Shown here one piece after another: positions 1 to 8,540 of a stretch of DNA of 64,000 nucleotides (positions are counted from its first letter, which is position 1; each line of letters starts with the position of its first letter). This stretch comes from Massilia forsythiae (GTDB taxonomy: Bacteria > Pseudomonadota > Gammaproteobacteria > Burkholderiales > Burkholderiaceae_D). The notes under the pieces are model-generated. The model saw only the letters and a list, made by a program, of their open reading frames with translations. It searched no databases and was not told the DNA's origin. The DNA lies in the NCBI RefSeq assembly GCF_012849555.1, contig NZ_CP051685.1, positions 2,790,001-2,854,000 on the forward strand. The letters are read 5' to 3'. A program made the translations under genes and the position numbers.

Positions 1-641
1 CCATCGTCCTGCAGCACCGCCGCGCTTCGATTTCGCTGGTACAGCGCCACCTGCGCATCGGCTACAACCGCGCCGCGCGCCTGATCGAGCAGATGGAGCG
101 CGTCGGCATCGTGACGCCGCCGGCAGCGTCCGGCGAACGCATCGTGGTGGCGGCCGTCGTGCCCGCATCGATGGCGCTGGCCGGTACCGCGCGGCCGACC
201 CTGATGCAGCAGGTGCAGCAGCAGGCCAACGCCGCGCCTGATGCCGGCGCCGAAGAAAACGCGCCAGACGCGGACCCCTCGGGCGAATCCATGGCGGTGG
301 AGGCTGATCCGTTCAACGCCTTGCTGGACGATTACAACAAGGTGGCGGCCGAGCGCGACGGCCTGGTGACCAAGGTGGCGGCGCTGGAAGCACACGTTGC
401 GCTGCTGACGCACGGCGATTTGGCTGCGCAGGTCGATGGCCTGGTGAAGCGCGCCGAAGCCGCGGAGTTGAAGTTTGATCAGCTGTCCAGCCGCAATCAC
501 GACCTGCAGGGTACGAAGCGCACCGCGCAGATCACGGCGCAGTACCAGGCTGACTTGCTGGCCAAGATCCGCAAGGCGCTGGGCGCCGAGGGTAACGCCG
601 ACATCCTGCCGGCGATCATGGCGCGGAGGGCGGCGGCATGA
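1..641 (+). CDS. Phage-type protein with FtsK gamma (winged-helix) domain, 5' partial
   Basis: The frame is open from base 3, so the gene begins before the window; 212 codons are visible. The first ~35 residues match the FtsK gamma domain, the winged helix that reads KOPS sites in the chromosome translocase; the diagnostic stretch is [12 protein letters not shown] followed by GIV. What follows is not the end of an FtsK motor: a low-complexity linker, then a probable coiled coil at roughly residues 105-190. No Walker motor is visible in this part. It ends in an ATGA overlap with the helicase gene, so both are probably co-translated in a phage replication operon. A stand-alone gamma domain on a phage protein could serve as a DNA-binding regulator or a KOPS reader; the role is inference. 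The 5' part could still carry other domains. Confidence 0.7.
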   Translation, partial: IVLQHRRASISLVQRHLRIGYNRAARLIEQMERVGIVTPPAASGERIVVAAVVPASMALAGTARPTLMQQVQQQANAAPDAGAEENAPDADPSGESMAVEADPFNALLDDYNKVAAERDGLVTKVAALEAHVALLTHGDLAAQVDGLVKRAEAAELKFDQLSSRNHDLQGTKRTAQITAQYQADLLAKIRKALGAEGNADILPAIMARRAAA

Positions 642-2137
642 AAGAGCAGCTGAACCTGCGCCCGTACCAGGTCGACAGCGTCGAAGGCCTGCGCGCGCTG
701 ATCCGCCAGGGCAAGCGCAACATCGTCCTGTCGGTACCCACCGGCGGCGGCAAGACCGTGATCGCATCGCACCTGATCGCCGAATGCCACGGCAAGCCCG
801 GCAAGCGCGCCGTGTTCGTGGCCGATCGCATCGCGCTCATCGACCAGACCAGCGCGACGCTCGACCGCTACGGCATCCCGCACGGCATCATCCAGGGCGA
901 CAACCCACGCCGCGCCGGATACGAGCGCGTCCAGGTCGCCAGCGCGCAGACGCTGGCCAAGCGCGGCTGGCCGGAAGCGAACCTAATCATCGTCGACGAG
1001 TGCCATACCGTGCACGCCACCGTCGCCGCCCGCATCGCCGGCCGCGACACCATCGTAATCGGCCTGACGGCCACGCCGATGACGGCCGGCCTGGGGAAGC
1101 TGTACGACGGCATCGTTACCACCATCACCACGAACCAGCTGATCGCCGGCCCGCTCCTCGAGGACGGCACGCGCGACAAGCCGTACCTCGTGCCGTTCCG
1201 CGTGTACGCCGCCAGCCAACCCGACATGACCGGCGCCAGGGCGGTGGCCGGCGAGTGGACCGACAAGGACGCCGCCGAGCGCTCGATGCCGATCATCGGC
1301 GATTGCGTCGAGGAGTACTTGCGCCACGCCGCCGGCAAGAAGTTCATCGCCTTCGGCTGCAACGTCGAGCACTGCGAGGAAATGCAGCGCCAGTTCCAGG
1401 CCGCCGGCGTGAACTGTGAGTTGTACACCTACCGGACCGACGAGGACGCCCGCGGCGCGCTGGTCGAGGAGTTCCGTAAGCCCGACAGCGCCGTGCGCGG
1501 CTTGATCAGCGTGAGCGCCTTGAGCAAGGGTTTCGACGTGCCCGACGTCGAGGTGATCATCATGGCGCGCCCGCTCAAGTCCAGCCTGGCCGAACACATC
1601 CAGATCCTGGGCCGCGGCCTGCGCATCCATCCGGGCAAGACCGAGTGCATCGTGCTCGACCACAGCGGCAACTGCGTCCGCTTCTGGGGCGCCATGCATG
1701 CCTTCCTGGAAAAGGGCGTGGCCGAGCTGGACGACGGCACGAAGAAGAAGCGCGCCGCGGCGCCCGAGCCCGAGACGAAGCCAATCAAATGCCCGAACTG
1801 TTCGTGCGTCCATGTGCCGTTGCCGGCGTGCCCGTCGTGCGGCCACATCTACAAACGCAAGCAGACCGTCGAGCATGTGCCCGGCGCGCTGCGCGAGGTC
1901 GCCGGCGGCAAGGATGCCGGCCCGACCGAGCAGGACAAGCGCGAGTTCCACGCCCAGCTGGCGCACATCGCCGCCGAGAAGGGCCGCAAGCCGGGCTGGA
2001 TCGCCAACAAGTACAAGGAAAAGTTCGGCACCTGGCCGCGCGAGCGCGACGTGGAGCCGATGAAGCCGTCGACCGCGGTGCTCAAGTGGGTGAAGTCGCG
2101 CGAGATCGCGTTTGCGAAGCGGGCGAAGCAGTCATGA
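638..2137 (+). CDS. Superfamily 2 DEAD/DEAH-type helicase, phage replication
   Basis: A 499-residue SF2 helicase. Walker A is PTGGGKT at residues 34-40, motif II is DECH at about 120-123, motif III is TATPM near 144-148, and motif VI is QILGRGLR near 321-329. A Cys4 zinc ribbon (CPNC and CPSCG) lies at about 385-402, followed by a basic C-terminal segment. This arrangement is common in phage and integrative-element helicases that unwind DNA for element replication. The start ATG overlaps the preceding stop (ATGA) and is preceded by GGAGG inside the upstream gene. The downstream primase-like gene overlaps in the same way, so the three form one operon. The ATPase/helicase assignment is firm; the phage replication role comes from the context. 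Confidence 0.88.
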   Translation: MKEQLNLRPYQVDSVEGLRALIRQGKRNIVLSVPTGGGKTVIASHLIAECHGKPGKRAVFVADRIALIDQTSATLDRYGIPHGIIQGDNPRRAGYERVQVASAQTLAKRGWPEANLIIVDECHTVHATVAARIAGRDTIVIGLTATPMTAGLGKLYDGIVTTITTNQLIAGPLLEDGTRDKPYLVPFRVYAASQPDMTGARAVAGEWTDKDAAERSMPIIGDCVEEYLRHAAGKKFIAFGCNVEHCEEMQRQFQAAGVNCELYTYRTDEDARGALVEEFRKPDSAVRGLISVSALSKGFDVPDVEVIIMARPLKSSLAEHIQILGRGLRIHPGKTECIVLDHSGNCVRFWGAMHAFLEKGVAELDDGTKKKRAAAPEPETKPIKCPNCSCVHVPLPACPSCGHIYKRKQTVEHVPGALREVAGGKDAGPTEQDKREFHAQLAHIAAEKGRKPGWIANKYKEKFGTWPRERDVEPMKPSTAVLKWVKSREIAFAKRAKQS

Positions 2138-3093
2138 GCGCCTTCCTCCAATTCGTCCAGGCCAACGGCATCATCGTGCCCGACACGTTCACACCCGGGC
2201 GCTGGATCCGCTGCAAGACCGAAAGCCATCCCCGCAAGAAGAACGCCAGCATCAAGCTGGCCGACGATGGCTTGGTCGGCTGGTGCCAGGACTACGCCGT
2301 GCACATGGAGCCGCTGACGTGGCGCGCCGGCGACGGCGCCGCGCTGGCCGCGCCGATCGATCGGGCCGAAATTGCCCGGCGCCAGGCCGCGCGCCGCGCC
2401 GACCTGGTCAACGCCACGCATGCCGCGCGCGCCGCGTATGCCGCCTGCGCGCCGCTGCGAGACAGCCATCCCTACCTGGTCAACAAGAGCCTCGGCGTGG
2501 CCGGGTGCGTGGGCCTGCGCGTCGACGCGGCCGGCTGGCTGGTGATCCCGATGCTCTACAACGGCAAGGTGCTGAGCCTGCAGCGCATTTCGCCGGACGG
2601 CGAGAAGAAATTCCACCCCGGCGCCACGACCAAATACGCCTACTACGCGATCGAGCGCCCGGGCGCCGTGGTGACGGTGCTGGTGGAGGGCTTCGCCACC
2701 GGCCTGACCGTGTTCCAGGCCATCCCGAACAGCCGCGTCATCGTCGGCTTCAACGCCGGCAACCTGGCGCTGGTCGCCGAGCGCATGGAGCGCCGCGGCA
2801 TGGGTGTGGTTTGCGCCGACAACGACCACGAGACCGAAATGCGCCGCGGATTCAACCCCGGCCTGGACGCCGCGCGCGCCGCCGCCGAGGTGCTGGGCGT
2901 GGGCGTCGCCTTCCCGACGTGCGAGCAGGGCACCGACTGGAACGACTACGTCATGGAGCAGATGGAACTGGCGCACGCCGGCCAGCGGTTCAGTTTCAGC
3001 CGCAAGCGCACCGCCATCCAGATCCAGACCAGCGTGTTCGCCGACGTGAAATTGAAGGTGATGCGTGCGGCGCAGCTGATGCGCGCGAAGTAG
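2134..3093 (+). CDS. TOPRIM-domain primase-like protein (phage/element type)
   Basis: 319 residues, started at the ATG that overlaps the helicase stop. The centre carries a TOPRIM-like core: the acidic motif in VLVEGFATGLTV (around residue 183) and the later VVCADNDHE (around 225), followed by GTDWNDY near residue 267. This is the pattern of DUF7146/Toprim primases found in phages and P4-like elements, which make primers for element replication. The N-terminal part (ADDGLVGWCQDY) looks like the short region that precedes the core in those proteins. No CHC2 zinc finger is visible, so it is not a full DnaG-like protein. It pairs with the helicase just upstream; together they would form the element's replication module. 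The enzymatic activity is inferred from family motifs. Confidence 0.78.
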   Translation: MSAFLQFVQANGIIVPDTFTPGRWIRCKTESHPRKKNASIKLADDGLVGWCQDYAVHMEPLTWRAGDGAALAAPIDRAEIARRQAARRADLVNATHAARAAYAACAPLRDSHPYLVNKSLGVAGCVGLRVDAAGWLVIPMLYNGKVLSLQRISPDGEKKFHPGATTKYAYYAIERPGAVVTVLVEGFATGLTVFQAIPNSRVIVGFNAGNLALVAERMERRGMGVVCADNDHETEMRRGFNPGLDAARAAAEVLGVGVAFPTCEQGTDWNDYVMEQMELAHAGQRFSFSRKRTAIQIQTSVFADVKLKVMRAAQLMRAK

Positions 3094-3557
3094 GGCGGCA
3101 GGAGCGCTCGGTTTCGAGCGCGTCTTGGAAAGGGCGATGGACACGCGCCCTTTCCAAGATTGCAGGGGCGCCCAGGAGCGGCCCCACGGTGGAGCGGACG
3201 ACACCGGAGAAAACGAGCAGGGGCATGAGATCGGCCCACACCGCGAAAAGACCGGCCGCACCGCCGAACACCAGGGCACAGCACGAACAAGGCGCAGAGG
3301 GGGCCTTGCCGAAGCCTGAGAGCACAGGCCGACGCGAACAGAGGTACAGAGTTGGAAGGCTTGGCCCATTCGGCAGGCGCATTCGAGCGAGTGCGCCAGT
3401 CGAAGGGGCGAGGGGGCGGCCTGGGCGAGCCGTAGCGGGACTGACCACCCCGTGAATGCGTCACTTTCGATGAAGTTCTTGCTGAACCATGCTCGGGGCC
3501 GGGGATACCACAGCCTTACACCTATCGACTTCGGAGGGGTCCAACCAACCCCTCTAA
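3094..3557. other. 464-bp gap without a convincing gene
   Basis: Neither strand holds a frame with a good start and ribosome site. The only clear structure is the hairpin at 3123-3159. The rest is purine-rich on the plus strand and could be a transcribed leader, a non-coding RNA or a decayed gene. Short frames on both strands look like composition artefacts. Confidence 0.5.
3123..3159 (+). repeat. Perfect 14-bp inverted repeat with 9-nt loop
   Basis: TCTTGGAAAGGGCG at 3123-3136 is matched exactly by its reverse complement at 3146-3159, with a 9-base loop. It lies 30 bp after the primase-like stop codon. It could terminate the replication operon, but there is no T-run after it, so a factor-dependent stop, an RNA processing site or a protein-binding palindrome is equally possible. 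Confidence 0.75.
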
Positions 3558-3761
3558 ATGACAACTATGGCCGAACGAAACGTGACTGAAAAACTGCAGC
3601 TGGCGCCGATCGCGCAGCACCGCGCCGCGCGCCGCCTGGCGTGCCGGCAGACCGCCGCGCATCCGGCGCACCACACCAGCCCAACCGACCGCGCCGCCGG
3701 CGCCGGCGCTTCCAGCCGCACCGGCGTAGCGACCCGCCTCGATGGCCTGGGGGATGCGTGA
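3558..3761 (+). CDS. Small basic phage protein, unknown function
   Basis: A 67-residue frame starting MTTMAERNVTEKLQ; a second ATG lies three codons in. It is rich in Ala, Arg and His and matches no family I know. The main support is translational coupling: its TGA shares a base with the ATG of the next gene (TGATG at 3759-3763). The position between replication and capsid genes fits a small phage regulator or connector. No function can be given. Confidence 0.45.
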   Translation: MTTMAERNVTEKLQLAPIAQHRAARRLACRQTAAHPAHHTSPTDRAAGAGASSRTGVATRLDGLGDA

Positions 3762-4279
3762 TGGTGGATTGGCCGAGACGTGGAGCAGCGGCGCAATATC
3801 GGGCGCCACACGCCGCAGCAGACGACGTCGACCAGCTGGCCGGCGAGGACGATCCGCTGCAGGCGATTGCGCATTTCACCGATGGCGCGCTCACCGCCCG
3901 CGACGTGGCGCTGCTGCGCAAGGGCTTCGATGCGTACCTCAACGCCGCCGGCGAGATCCCGCTGGAGCGCTGCCTGGGCATCGCGGCGACGCACGGCGCC
4001 CGCCGCCGGTTGAAGCGCGACAGCTGGTTGCGCAAGGCGGCCATGCTCATCGACGCCGGCAGCAGCTGGACCGGATCGCAGAAGCTGGAAGCCGAGTGGA
4101 ACCGGTTCATCAGCCGCGGCCCGTGGCACGCCTGGCGCGCCGACGACCACCCGCCGCCCGAGGCAACGCCGTTGAGCGAAGCCCTGTTCTACGCCACGAT
4201 GTGCAACAGGTCGGACAGCCTGACCGCCAAACAGATCGAGCGGATCACAGGACATATTTTCAACGGGAAATGTCGCTGA
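3761..4279 (+). CDS. Hypothetical phage protein
   Basis: 172 residues from the ATG at 3761, which overlaps the previous stop as TGATG; a longer frame upstream is Arg/Pro-rich and unlikely to be translated. The protein is mostly helical in appearance, with segments such as RDVALLRKGFDAYL and TAKQIERITGHIF, and has no signal peptide or membrane segment. I do not recognise a family. It sits between the helicase-primase genes and the capsid gene in a head-to-tail series and is probably phage-borne. Confidence 0.6.
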   Translation: MVDWPRRGAAAQYRAPHAAADDVDQLAGEDDPLQAIAHFTDGALTARDVALLRKGFDAYLNAAGEIPLERCLGIAATHGARRRLKRDSWLRKAAMLIDAGSSWTGSQKLEAEWNRFISRGPWHAWRADDHPPPEATPLSEALFYATMCNRSDSLTAKQIERITGHIFNGKCR

Positions 4280-4337
4280 CCGAATCCGACAATGGCTCTT
4301 GAAGCGGCGCGATCGCGCCGCGCCTTCAGGAGTGAAC

Positions 4338-4877
4338 ATGTTTGGAATCGATTTTAAGTCGCTGCGCAAGGGCGTCGACAGCCTAGAAAAGCGCCTGCAG
4401 GCGATGCGCACCGAGGTCGAAGAACTGCGCCGCCAGCGCGAGCGCGTACAGCACGCGCCGGTACACAAGGATGATCTGAAAGCCCTGCTGGCCAACTGGC
4501 TGGCGGCCAATGGCGAGCGCTACCAGCAGTCGCTGCGCGAGACGCTGGCCAAGTTCGTGCGCAGCCCGCGCTACATGACGCAACACGACCTCGATCAGAC
4601 CATGAGCCTGTCCGGCGCCCTGCAGCCGTTCGCCGGCGACACCGCGCGCATCGGCCCCAAGGACATCGACCAGGCGCTGTGCGGGCTGTTCGCCTCGCTG
4701 CTGAAAGACACCGTGATGAAGGAAATCGACAGCATGGATTGGTCGCCCAACGCCATCACCGCCGCCGAGCGCACCGTCACCATGGCCCAGCTGACCGAAC
4801 AAATCGATCGACTCGACCGCGACACCGCCGCCCTGATCAACGAAGCCGAGGAAGCCGGCATTCACTGGAACCGATAA
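4338..4877 (+). CDS. Coiled-coil phage protein upstream of the capsid gene
   Basis: 179 residues starting MFGIDFKSL at an ATG preceded by AGGAG with 5-nt spacing; a longer frame from 4299 has no such site. Residues ~8-40 are heptad-like and charged (EKRLQAMRTEVEELRRQRE), and another helical region ends the protein. Size, charge pattern and position directly before the major capsid gene resemble phage scaffolding or head-completion proteins, but no family motif is visible. Its stop shares a base with the capsid start (TAATG), so the two are translationally coupled. Confidence 0.62.
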   Translation: MFGIDFKSLRKGVDSLEKRLQAMRTEVEELRRQRERVQHAPVHKDDLKALLANWLAANGERYQQSLRETLAKFVRSPRYMTQHDLDQTMSLSGALQPFAGDTARIGPKDIDQALCGLFASLLKDTVMKEIDSMDWSPNAITAAERTVTMAQLTEQIDRLDRDTAALINEAEEAGIHWNR

Positions 4878-5992
4878 TGACCAAAATTACCACCATCCGC
4901 GACGAGCAGGAAACCAACGCCCAAGGCATGGCCGACGCCCTGCTGCACCGCATGGCGCCCACCACCAAGCTGACCGAGAACGGCCAGCGCTTCCGCCACA
5001 TGACCTTGCTCGAGCTGGCGCGCGAGTCGCTGGAAGTCGAAGGCCTCAACGTGCGCGGCAAGGACCGCATGGAGGTCGCCGCGCTGGCGCTGCAGAGCCG
5101 GAACATGGGCACGTCCGATTTCCCCTCCATCCTGGCCAACGTCGGCAACAAGCGCATGCGCCTGGCCTACCAGCAGAACCCGGCCACCTACCAGCTGTGG
5201 GCGCGCCGCGCCGCCGATCTGCCGGACTTCAAGAGCGTCACGGCCGTCCAGATCAGCAGCGCGCCGGATCTGTTGCGCGTAAACGAGGATGGCGAATTCC
5301 AGTACGGGAAGATGCAGGATGGCGCCGAAAGCTACTCGCTGATCACCTACGGCCGCATCGTGGCGCTGACCCGCCAGGCCATGGTGAACGACGACCTGCG
5401 TGCCTTCGATACGGCCCTGGCCGGCTTCGGCAGCGCTGCGGCCCGCCTGGAAAACCGCCTGGTGTATGCGCAGCTGACCGGCAATGCGCCGATGGCGGAC
5501 GGTAACGCGCTGTTCGACGCCCAGCACAAGAACGCCGCGACCGGCGCCGGCTCGGCGCTGGGCCTGGATGCTCTCTCGGCAATGCGTGCCAGCATGCGCC
5601 AGCAGCGCGGCCTGCAGTCGGAAACGCTGAACATCGCCCCGAGCTTCTTGATCGTGCCGGCCGCCCTGGAGCAGGACGCCTACAAGCTGACCAGCGCGAA
5701 CTACACGCCGTCCCGCTTCGCCGATGTGAACGAGTTCCGCGAGGGCGGCCGCTCCAGCCTGACGCCGGTTGTCGAGCCGCTGCTGGACAACGTGAGCGCG
5801 ACGCAATGGTATGCCGCGGCGAACAACGGCCAGGTGGACACGGTCGAGTACTGCTACCTGGCCGGCACGGATGGCCCGGTGCTGGAGACCTGGAACCCCT
5901 TCAACATCGACGCCATGAACATGAAATGCCGCCTCGACTTCGCCGCCAAGGCGATCGACTACCGCGGGCTGTACCGGGCGGACGGCAAGTAA
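4877..5992 (+). CDS. Major capsid protein, Mu gpT / fused-protease capsid family
   Basis: 371 residues from the ATG overlapping the previous stop. The sequence resembles the capsid half of the ClpP-like prohead protease/major capsid fusions and the Mu gpT head subunit family: an N-terminal helical region (LLELARESLEVEG), an SYSLITYGRIVALTRQA motif where the HK97 fold begins (around residue 152), NRLVYAQLTG, and a C-terminal LDFAAKAIDYRGLY. The family usually has a protease domain fused or encoded upstream; none is visible here, so maturation would need an outside protease or a different mechanism. No portal, terminase large subunit or head-tail joining gene flanks it. Family assignment is from memory of sequence patterns. 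Confidence 0.78.
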   Translation: MTKITTIRDEQETNAQGMADALLHRMAPTTKLTENGQRFRHMTLLELARESLEVEGLNVRGKDRMEVAALALQSRNMGTSDFPSILANVGNKRMRLAYQQNPATYQLWARRAADLPDFKSVTAVQISSAPDLLRVNEDGEFQYGKMQDGAESYSLITYGRIVALTRQAMVNDDLRAFDTALAGFGSAAARLENRLVYAQLTGNAPMADGNALFDAQHKNAATGAGSALGLDALSAMRASMRQQRGLQSETLNIAPSFLIVPAALEQDAYKLTSANYTPSRFADVNEFREGGRSSLTPVVEPLLDNVSATQWYAAANNGQVDTVEYCYLAGTDGPVLETWNPFNIDAMNMKCRLDFAAKAIDYRGLYRADGK

Positions 5993-6438
5993 TGCTGGTG
6001 TGATTGAAATTGGCGCCGAGAGACGAGACTCATAGGCGCCGAAGGCGAAGCTTCGACCTCGTGTGATATGGGTCTCGACTGGCCACGATGCTGCGGGCGC
6101 AGCGCGTGGGGGGCGCACCAGGCATGATGCTACATCTACCCGGCTTACTACCGGAGGAGGCGTGGGTTATGCGCAACCGTCCACCCCCATCCCTGCCTGT
6201 ACTCCTGCCTTCCTTGGTAATGCTGAGATAAAAGTTTCACGCCGTACAGCCCGCTCGCTATCGCTCTGCATAGGACTGCTTTCGACCCATTGCGGACGGT
6301 CGAGGCACCTAGGGATAACGCAATATCGAGCGCATCTATTCAGTGTAGAGACTAGGAGAACTTCGATCCCTGGACAGCACTTTGCTCTTGCACGCGAAAA
6401 TCGCTTTACATTGTTAGATATTTAGCTAATAATCAATC
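5993..6438. other. 446-bp gap between capsid and regulator genes
   Basis: No credible gene. A 10-bp palindrome CGAAGCTTCG sits near 6049. The last ~50 bases before the regulator are AT-rich, with TTAGATATTTAGCTAATAA just before its ATG, which probably holds that operon's promoter and operator. The abrupt change in base use after the capsid stop suggests a join between phage DNA and a separate cargo segment. Confidence 0.45.
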
Positions 6439-6753
6439 ATGACTTCAGTTTTCAAAGCACTTTCCGATCCGACGCGCCGGCAGGTACTACAAATGCTGCG
6501 GGCCGGACCAATGGGCGCCGGCGCTTTGGCCGATTCCTTCGCTGTGTCAAAGCCGACGATGTCGGCGCACTTCTCCGTTTTGATCGCCGCAGACCTAATC
6601 GAAGCGGAGAAGAGCGGGCGTACGATCATCTACCGACTGAAGATGTCGGTGCTCGAAGAAGCACTGATGGGTTTCGCAGCAGCGTTCGGGCTGCAGCTTT
6701 CGTCCGAGACCCCGACCACAACGGCCCCTGGGCAAACAAAGGAGAAATCATGA
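6439..6753 (+). CDS. ArsR-superfamily repressor, SdpR-like
   Basis: 104 residues with a winged-helix fold typical of ArsR/SdpR proteins: FKALSDPTRRQVLQML at the start, a helix-turn-helix in FAVSKPTMSAHFSVLIAADL, and the wing EKSGRTIIYRL. No metal-binding cysteines are present, which fits the SdpR subgroup rather than metal-sensing ArsR. It overlaps by ATGA with the membrane-protein gene downstream. SdpR regulators characteristically sit beside a membrane protein that controls them and repress their own operon; the AT-rich partial palindrome just upstream of the start is the likely operator. Confidence 0.85.
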   Translation: MTSVFKALSDPTRRQVLQMLRAGPMGAGALADSFAVSKPTMSAHFSVLIAADLIEAEKSGRTIIYRLKMSVLEEALMGFAAAFGLQLSSETPTTTAPGQTKEKS

Positions 6754-7166
6754 CCCTGCACCATCCGATTCGCCGCGCATTGTTGGTCGCTGCGGCCTAC
6801 CTGTTGACAGCTGTGTTGCTCAATACACTCCGGCAGCGCGGCATTGTCAGCGCCGAGACGGCCATGCGCGTGATGGGCATCCTGATAGGCTCGACGGTGC
6901 TCCTTTCCGCGAACGTGCTTCCAAAGAAGTTGGTTCCCTTGGCGCGTGTGTCCTGCAATCCGGGACGTGAACAAACCCTTCGCCGTTTCGCCGCATGGAC
7001 ACTGGTATTGGGTGGCCTGGGTTTCGCGCTTGCATACGCGTTCGCGCCGATCGCGATCGCCAGCACGCTGGCCATCTGCCTGATGGCACCAGCCGTGATC
7101 GTTGTGGCAGGAAAATTAGCACACTGCCTCTGGATGAGCCGTAGCGTCGAACGCAGCCGCACTTAA
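6750..7166 (+). CDS. Small integral membrane protein paired with the SdpR-like repressor
   Basis: 138 residues with about four predicted membrane helices: roughly 7-26, 41-58, 82-101 and 103-124. The ATG overlaps the repressor stop. In Bacillus the comparable partner is SdpI, which gives immunity to a toxin and sequesters SdpR; this protein occupies the same operon position but has no motif that lets me call it SdpI. It could be a membrane sensor or an immunity-like cargo gene in the island. Confidence 0.7.
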   Translation: MTLHHPIRRALLVAAAYLLTAVLLNTLRQRGIVSAETAMRVMGILIGSTVLLSANVLPKKLVPLARVSCNPGREQTLRRFAAWTLVLGGLGFALAYAFAPIAIASTLAICLMAPAVIVVAGKLAHCLWMSRSVERSRT

Positions 7167-7460
7167 CACCATAGTTCGCCGGCTTGCTCTTTTTCAAGGT
7201 GCGCGTAGGTCCGGTTTTGGCCGAAAGCGGCCTGTCGGATGCACAGTGTAAAGCTCATGTTGTTGGAAGTGCAAATAATGCTTGTTTATTCCGTCAAAAA
7301 TGATGCACATGTGGCGAGAAAGTGGCGAACAACTTCGCATACCGCCTTTAGGTAAAGGCTTTACCGATGATTAAGAGTCATCGGATACAGCCCCACGCGG
7401 CGGCGCCGGCGCGCACGCAACTGGCAGTGGCCAGCACCAGCAGCCCACGCCGATCCTATT

Positions 7461-7501
7461 GCAGCGGCGCCTGCAGCGGCGCCTGCAGCGGCGCCTGCAG
7501 C
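7461..7501. repeat. 12-bp tandem repeat, 3.3 copies
   Basis: The unit GCAGCGGCGCCT is repeated exactly at 7461-7472, 7473-7484 and 7485-7496, then GCAGC. In frame it would give a four-residue repeat, but no supported gene covers it. Confidence 0.9.
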
Positions 7502-7653
7502 GTAGTGGCAACCTGCGCCGCACACCAGCAGCACCAGGTCGAACCGTGCTGCCTCGGCGCCGCCGGCATGCATCGTCCAGACGCCGGTGCAGGGCGACCG
7601 CGCCATCACCGCCCGCCACCATGTCACCGCGGTCGCCCGCTGACCGGTTGCCA

Positions 7654-7698
7654 CCGCCGCCTGACCTGCCGCCGCCTGACCTGCCGCCGCCTGACCTG
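7654..7698. repeat. 15-bp tandem repeat, 3 copies
   Basis: The unit CCGCCGCCTGACCTG occurs three times without change at 7654-7698 and is followed by a partial fourth. It is 155 bp from the 12-bp repeat and probably of the same replication-slippage origin. Confidence 0.9.
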
Positions 7699-7997
7699 CC
7701 GCCGCCGCGCGCCGCTTGGCCACCGCCGCCACGTCCGCCGCCCGGCCGGCCCCTATCCCCCCCTCATTAGGTTCTCCCGGAGGAGTGTTGCGCAAGGGTA
7801 ATTCAGGCCCCGTCATCGCGCTAGCGGGTGCCAAAACAATTTCCTGACAATAAGTTGACAACGGCGCGTGCGCAATCGGTAATTGAAATTCGCGTAAGTG
7901 ATTGTATTGAATAAGAATATTGCTGACTTCCCTTCGATCGTCGAACGCTTGTTGCTGTAAACTTAGTTGACAACTTGCCTGACAAAATTGGAGCGAT

Positions 7998-8540
7998 ATG
8001 CAAAACATGATGAGCGTTGCCGAATGGGCAAGGACACTCGGGATTTCCCGCCAGGCAGCCGATCGAGCGATCAAGCGCTGCGGCATCGTCAGGGTGAACA
8101 ACAAGGTCGATGCGGACATGGCCACGGCGCTGTACCAGAAGAACACGCGCCCGCGTGCCAGCGACGATACGCGGCGCTCGACCGGAGCGCCGTCGCTGGC
8201 CAGCGCTGCCGGCGACGTAGCCGACGAGCCCGACAACATTCCACCGTACGACGTGAGCCGCGCGCGGCGCGAAGCAGCGGAAGCCATCAGGTCCGAAATA
8301 CAGGCCGCCGAACTGGCTGACACGTTCCTTGATCGGGGCGACGTCCAGTCGTGCGTGCGCGAAGTGGTGCGGGCGATGCGCGCCAGCCTGCAGGATTGCG
8401 CCAGACGGGTGGCGCTTGCGGTGGCGCCCCTGGCGACGGCTGACGAGTGCGAAGCCGTGATCGAGCGTGAGCACCGCGCCTTGCTGGAAGGGGTGGTGCT
8501 CACGCTTGCCGAAACCATACACCCGACGATGCCAGCGTAA
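7998..8540 (+). CDS. Small terminase-like DNA-binding protein (Nu1 type), tentative
   Basis: 180 residues; the ATG follows TGGAG with 4-nt spacing. The N-terminus is a winged-helix/helix-turn-helix segment (SVAEWARTLGISRQAADRAI), followed by a polar linker and a C-terminal helical domain (REVVRAMRASLQDCARRVAL, then ECEAVIEREHRALL). This layout is that of phage lambda Nu1-like small terminase subunits, which recognise phage DNA ends. There is no large terminase gene next to it, so it may be a leftover or serve a satellite that diverts packaging from another phage. A simple phage regulator is the alternative. Confidence 0.55.
   Translation: MQNMMSVAEWARTLGISRQAADRAIKRCGIVRVNNKVDADMATALYQKNTRPRASDDTRRSTGAPSLASAAGDVADEPDNIPPYDVSRARREAAEAIRSEIQAAELADTFLDRGDVQSCVREVVRAMRASLQDCARRVALAVAPLATADECEAVIEREHRALLEGVVLTLAETIHPTMPA

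Larger units (their letters stand above)
7167..7997. other. 830-bp gene-poor stretch with repeats
   Basis: No frame here is convincing: the long minus-strand frame is repetitive and arginine/alanine-rich and crosses the next gene. The stretch has a 15-bp palindrome GGTAAAGGCTTTACC at 7351-7365, two short tandem repeats (given separately), and two copies each of CCTGACAA and AGTTGACAAC at 7843-7862 and 7965-7985. The second set lies directly upstream of the gene at 7998 and may hold its promoter. Confidence 0.5.

Noticed and set aside
2946..3464. Minus-strand frames over the 3.1-3.5 kb gap with a hydrophobic look
   Set aside because: They run into the primase-like gene, have no clear start, and the protein-like stretch is short. 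Left as a non-coding gap.
7461..7698. Possible CRISPR array
   Set aside because: The repeats are direct tandem copies of 12 and 15 bp without spacers and no cas genes are present.
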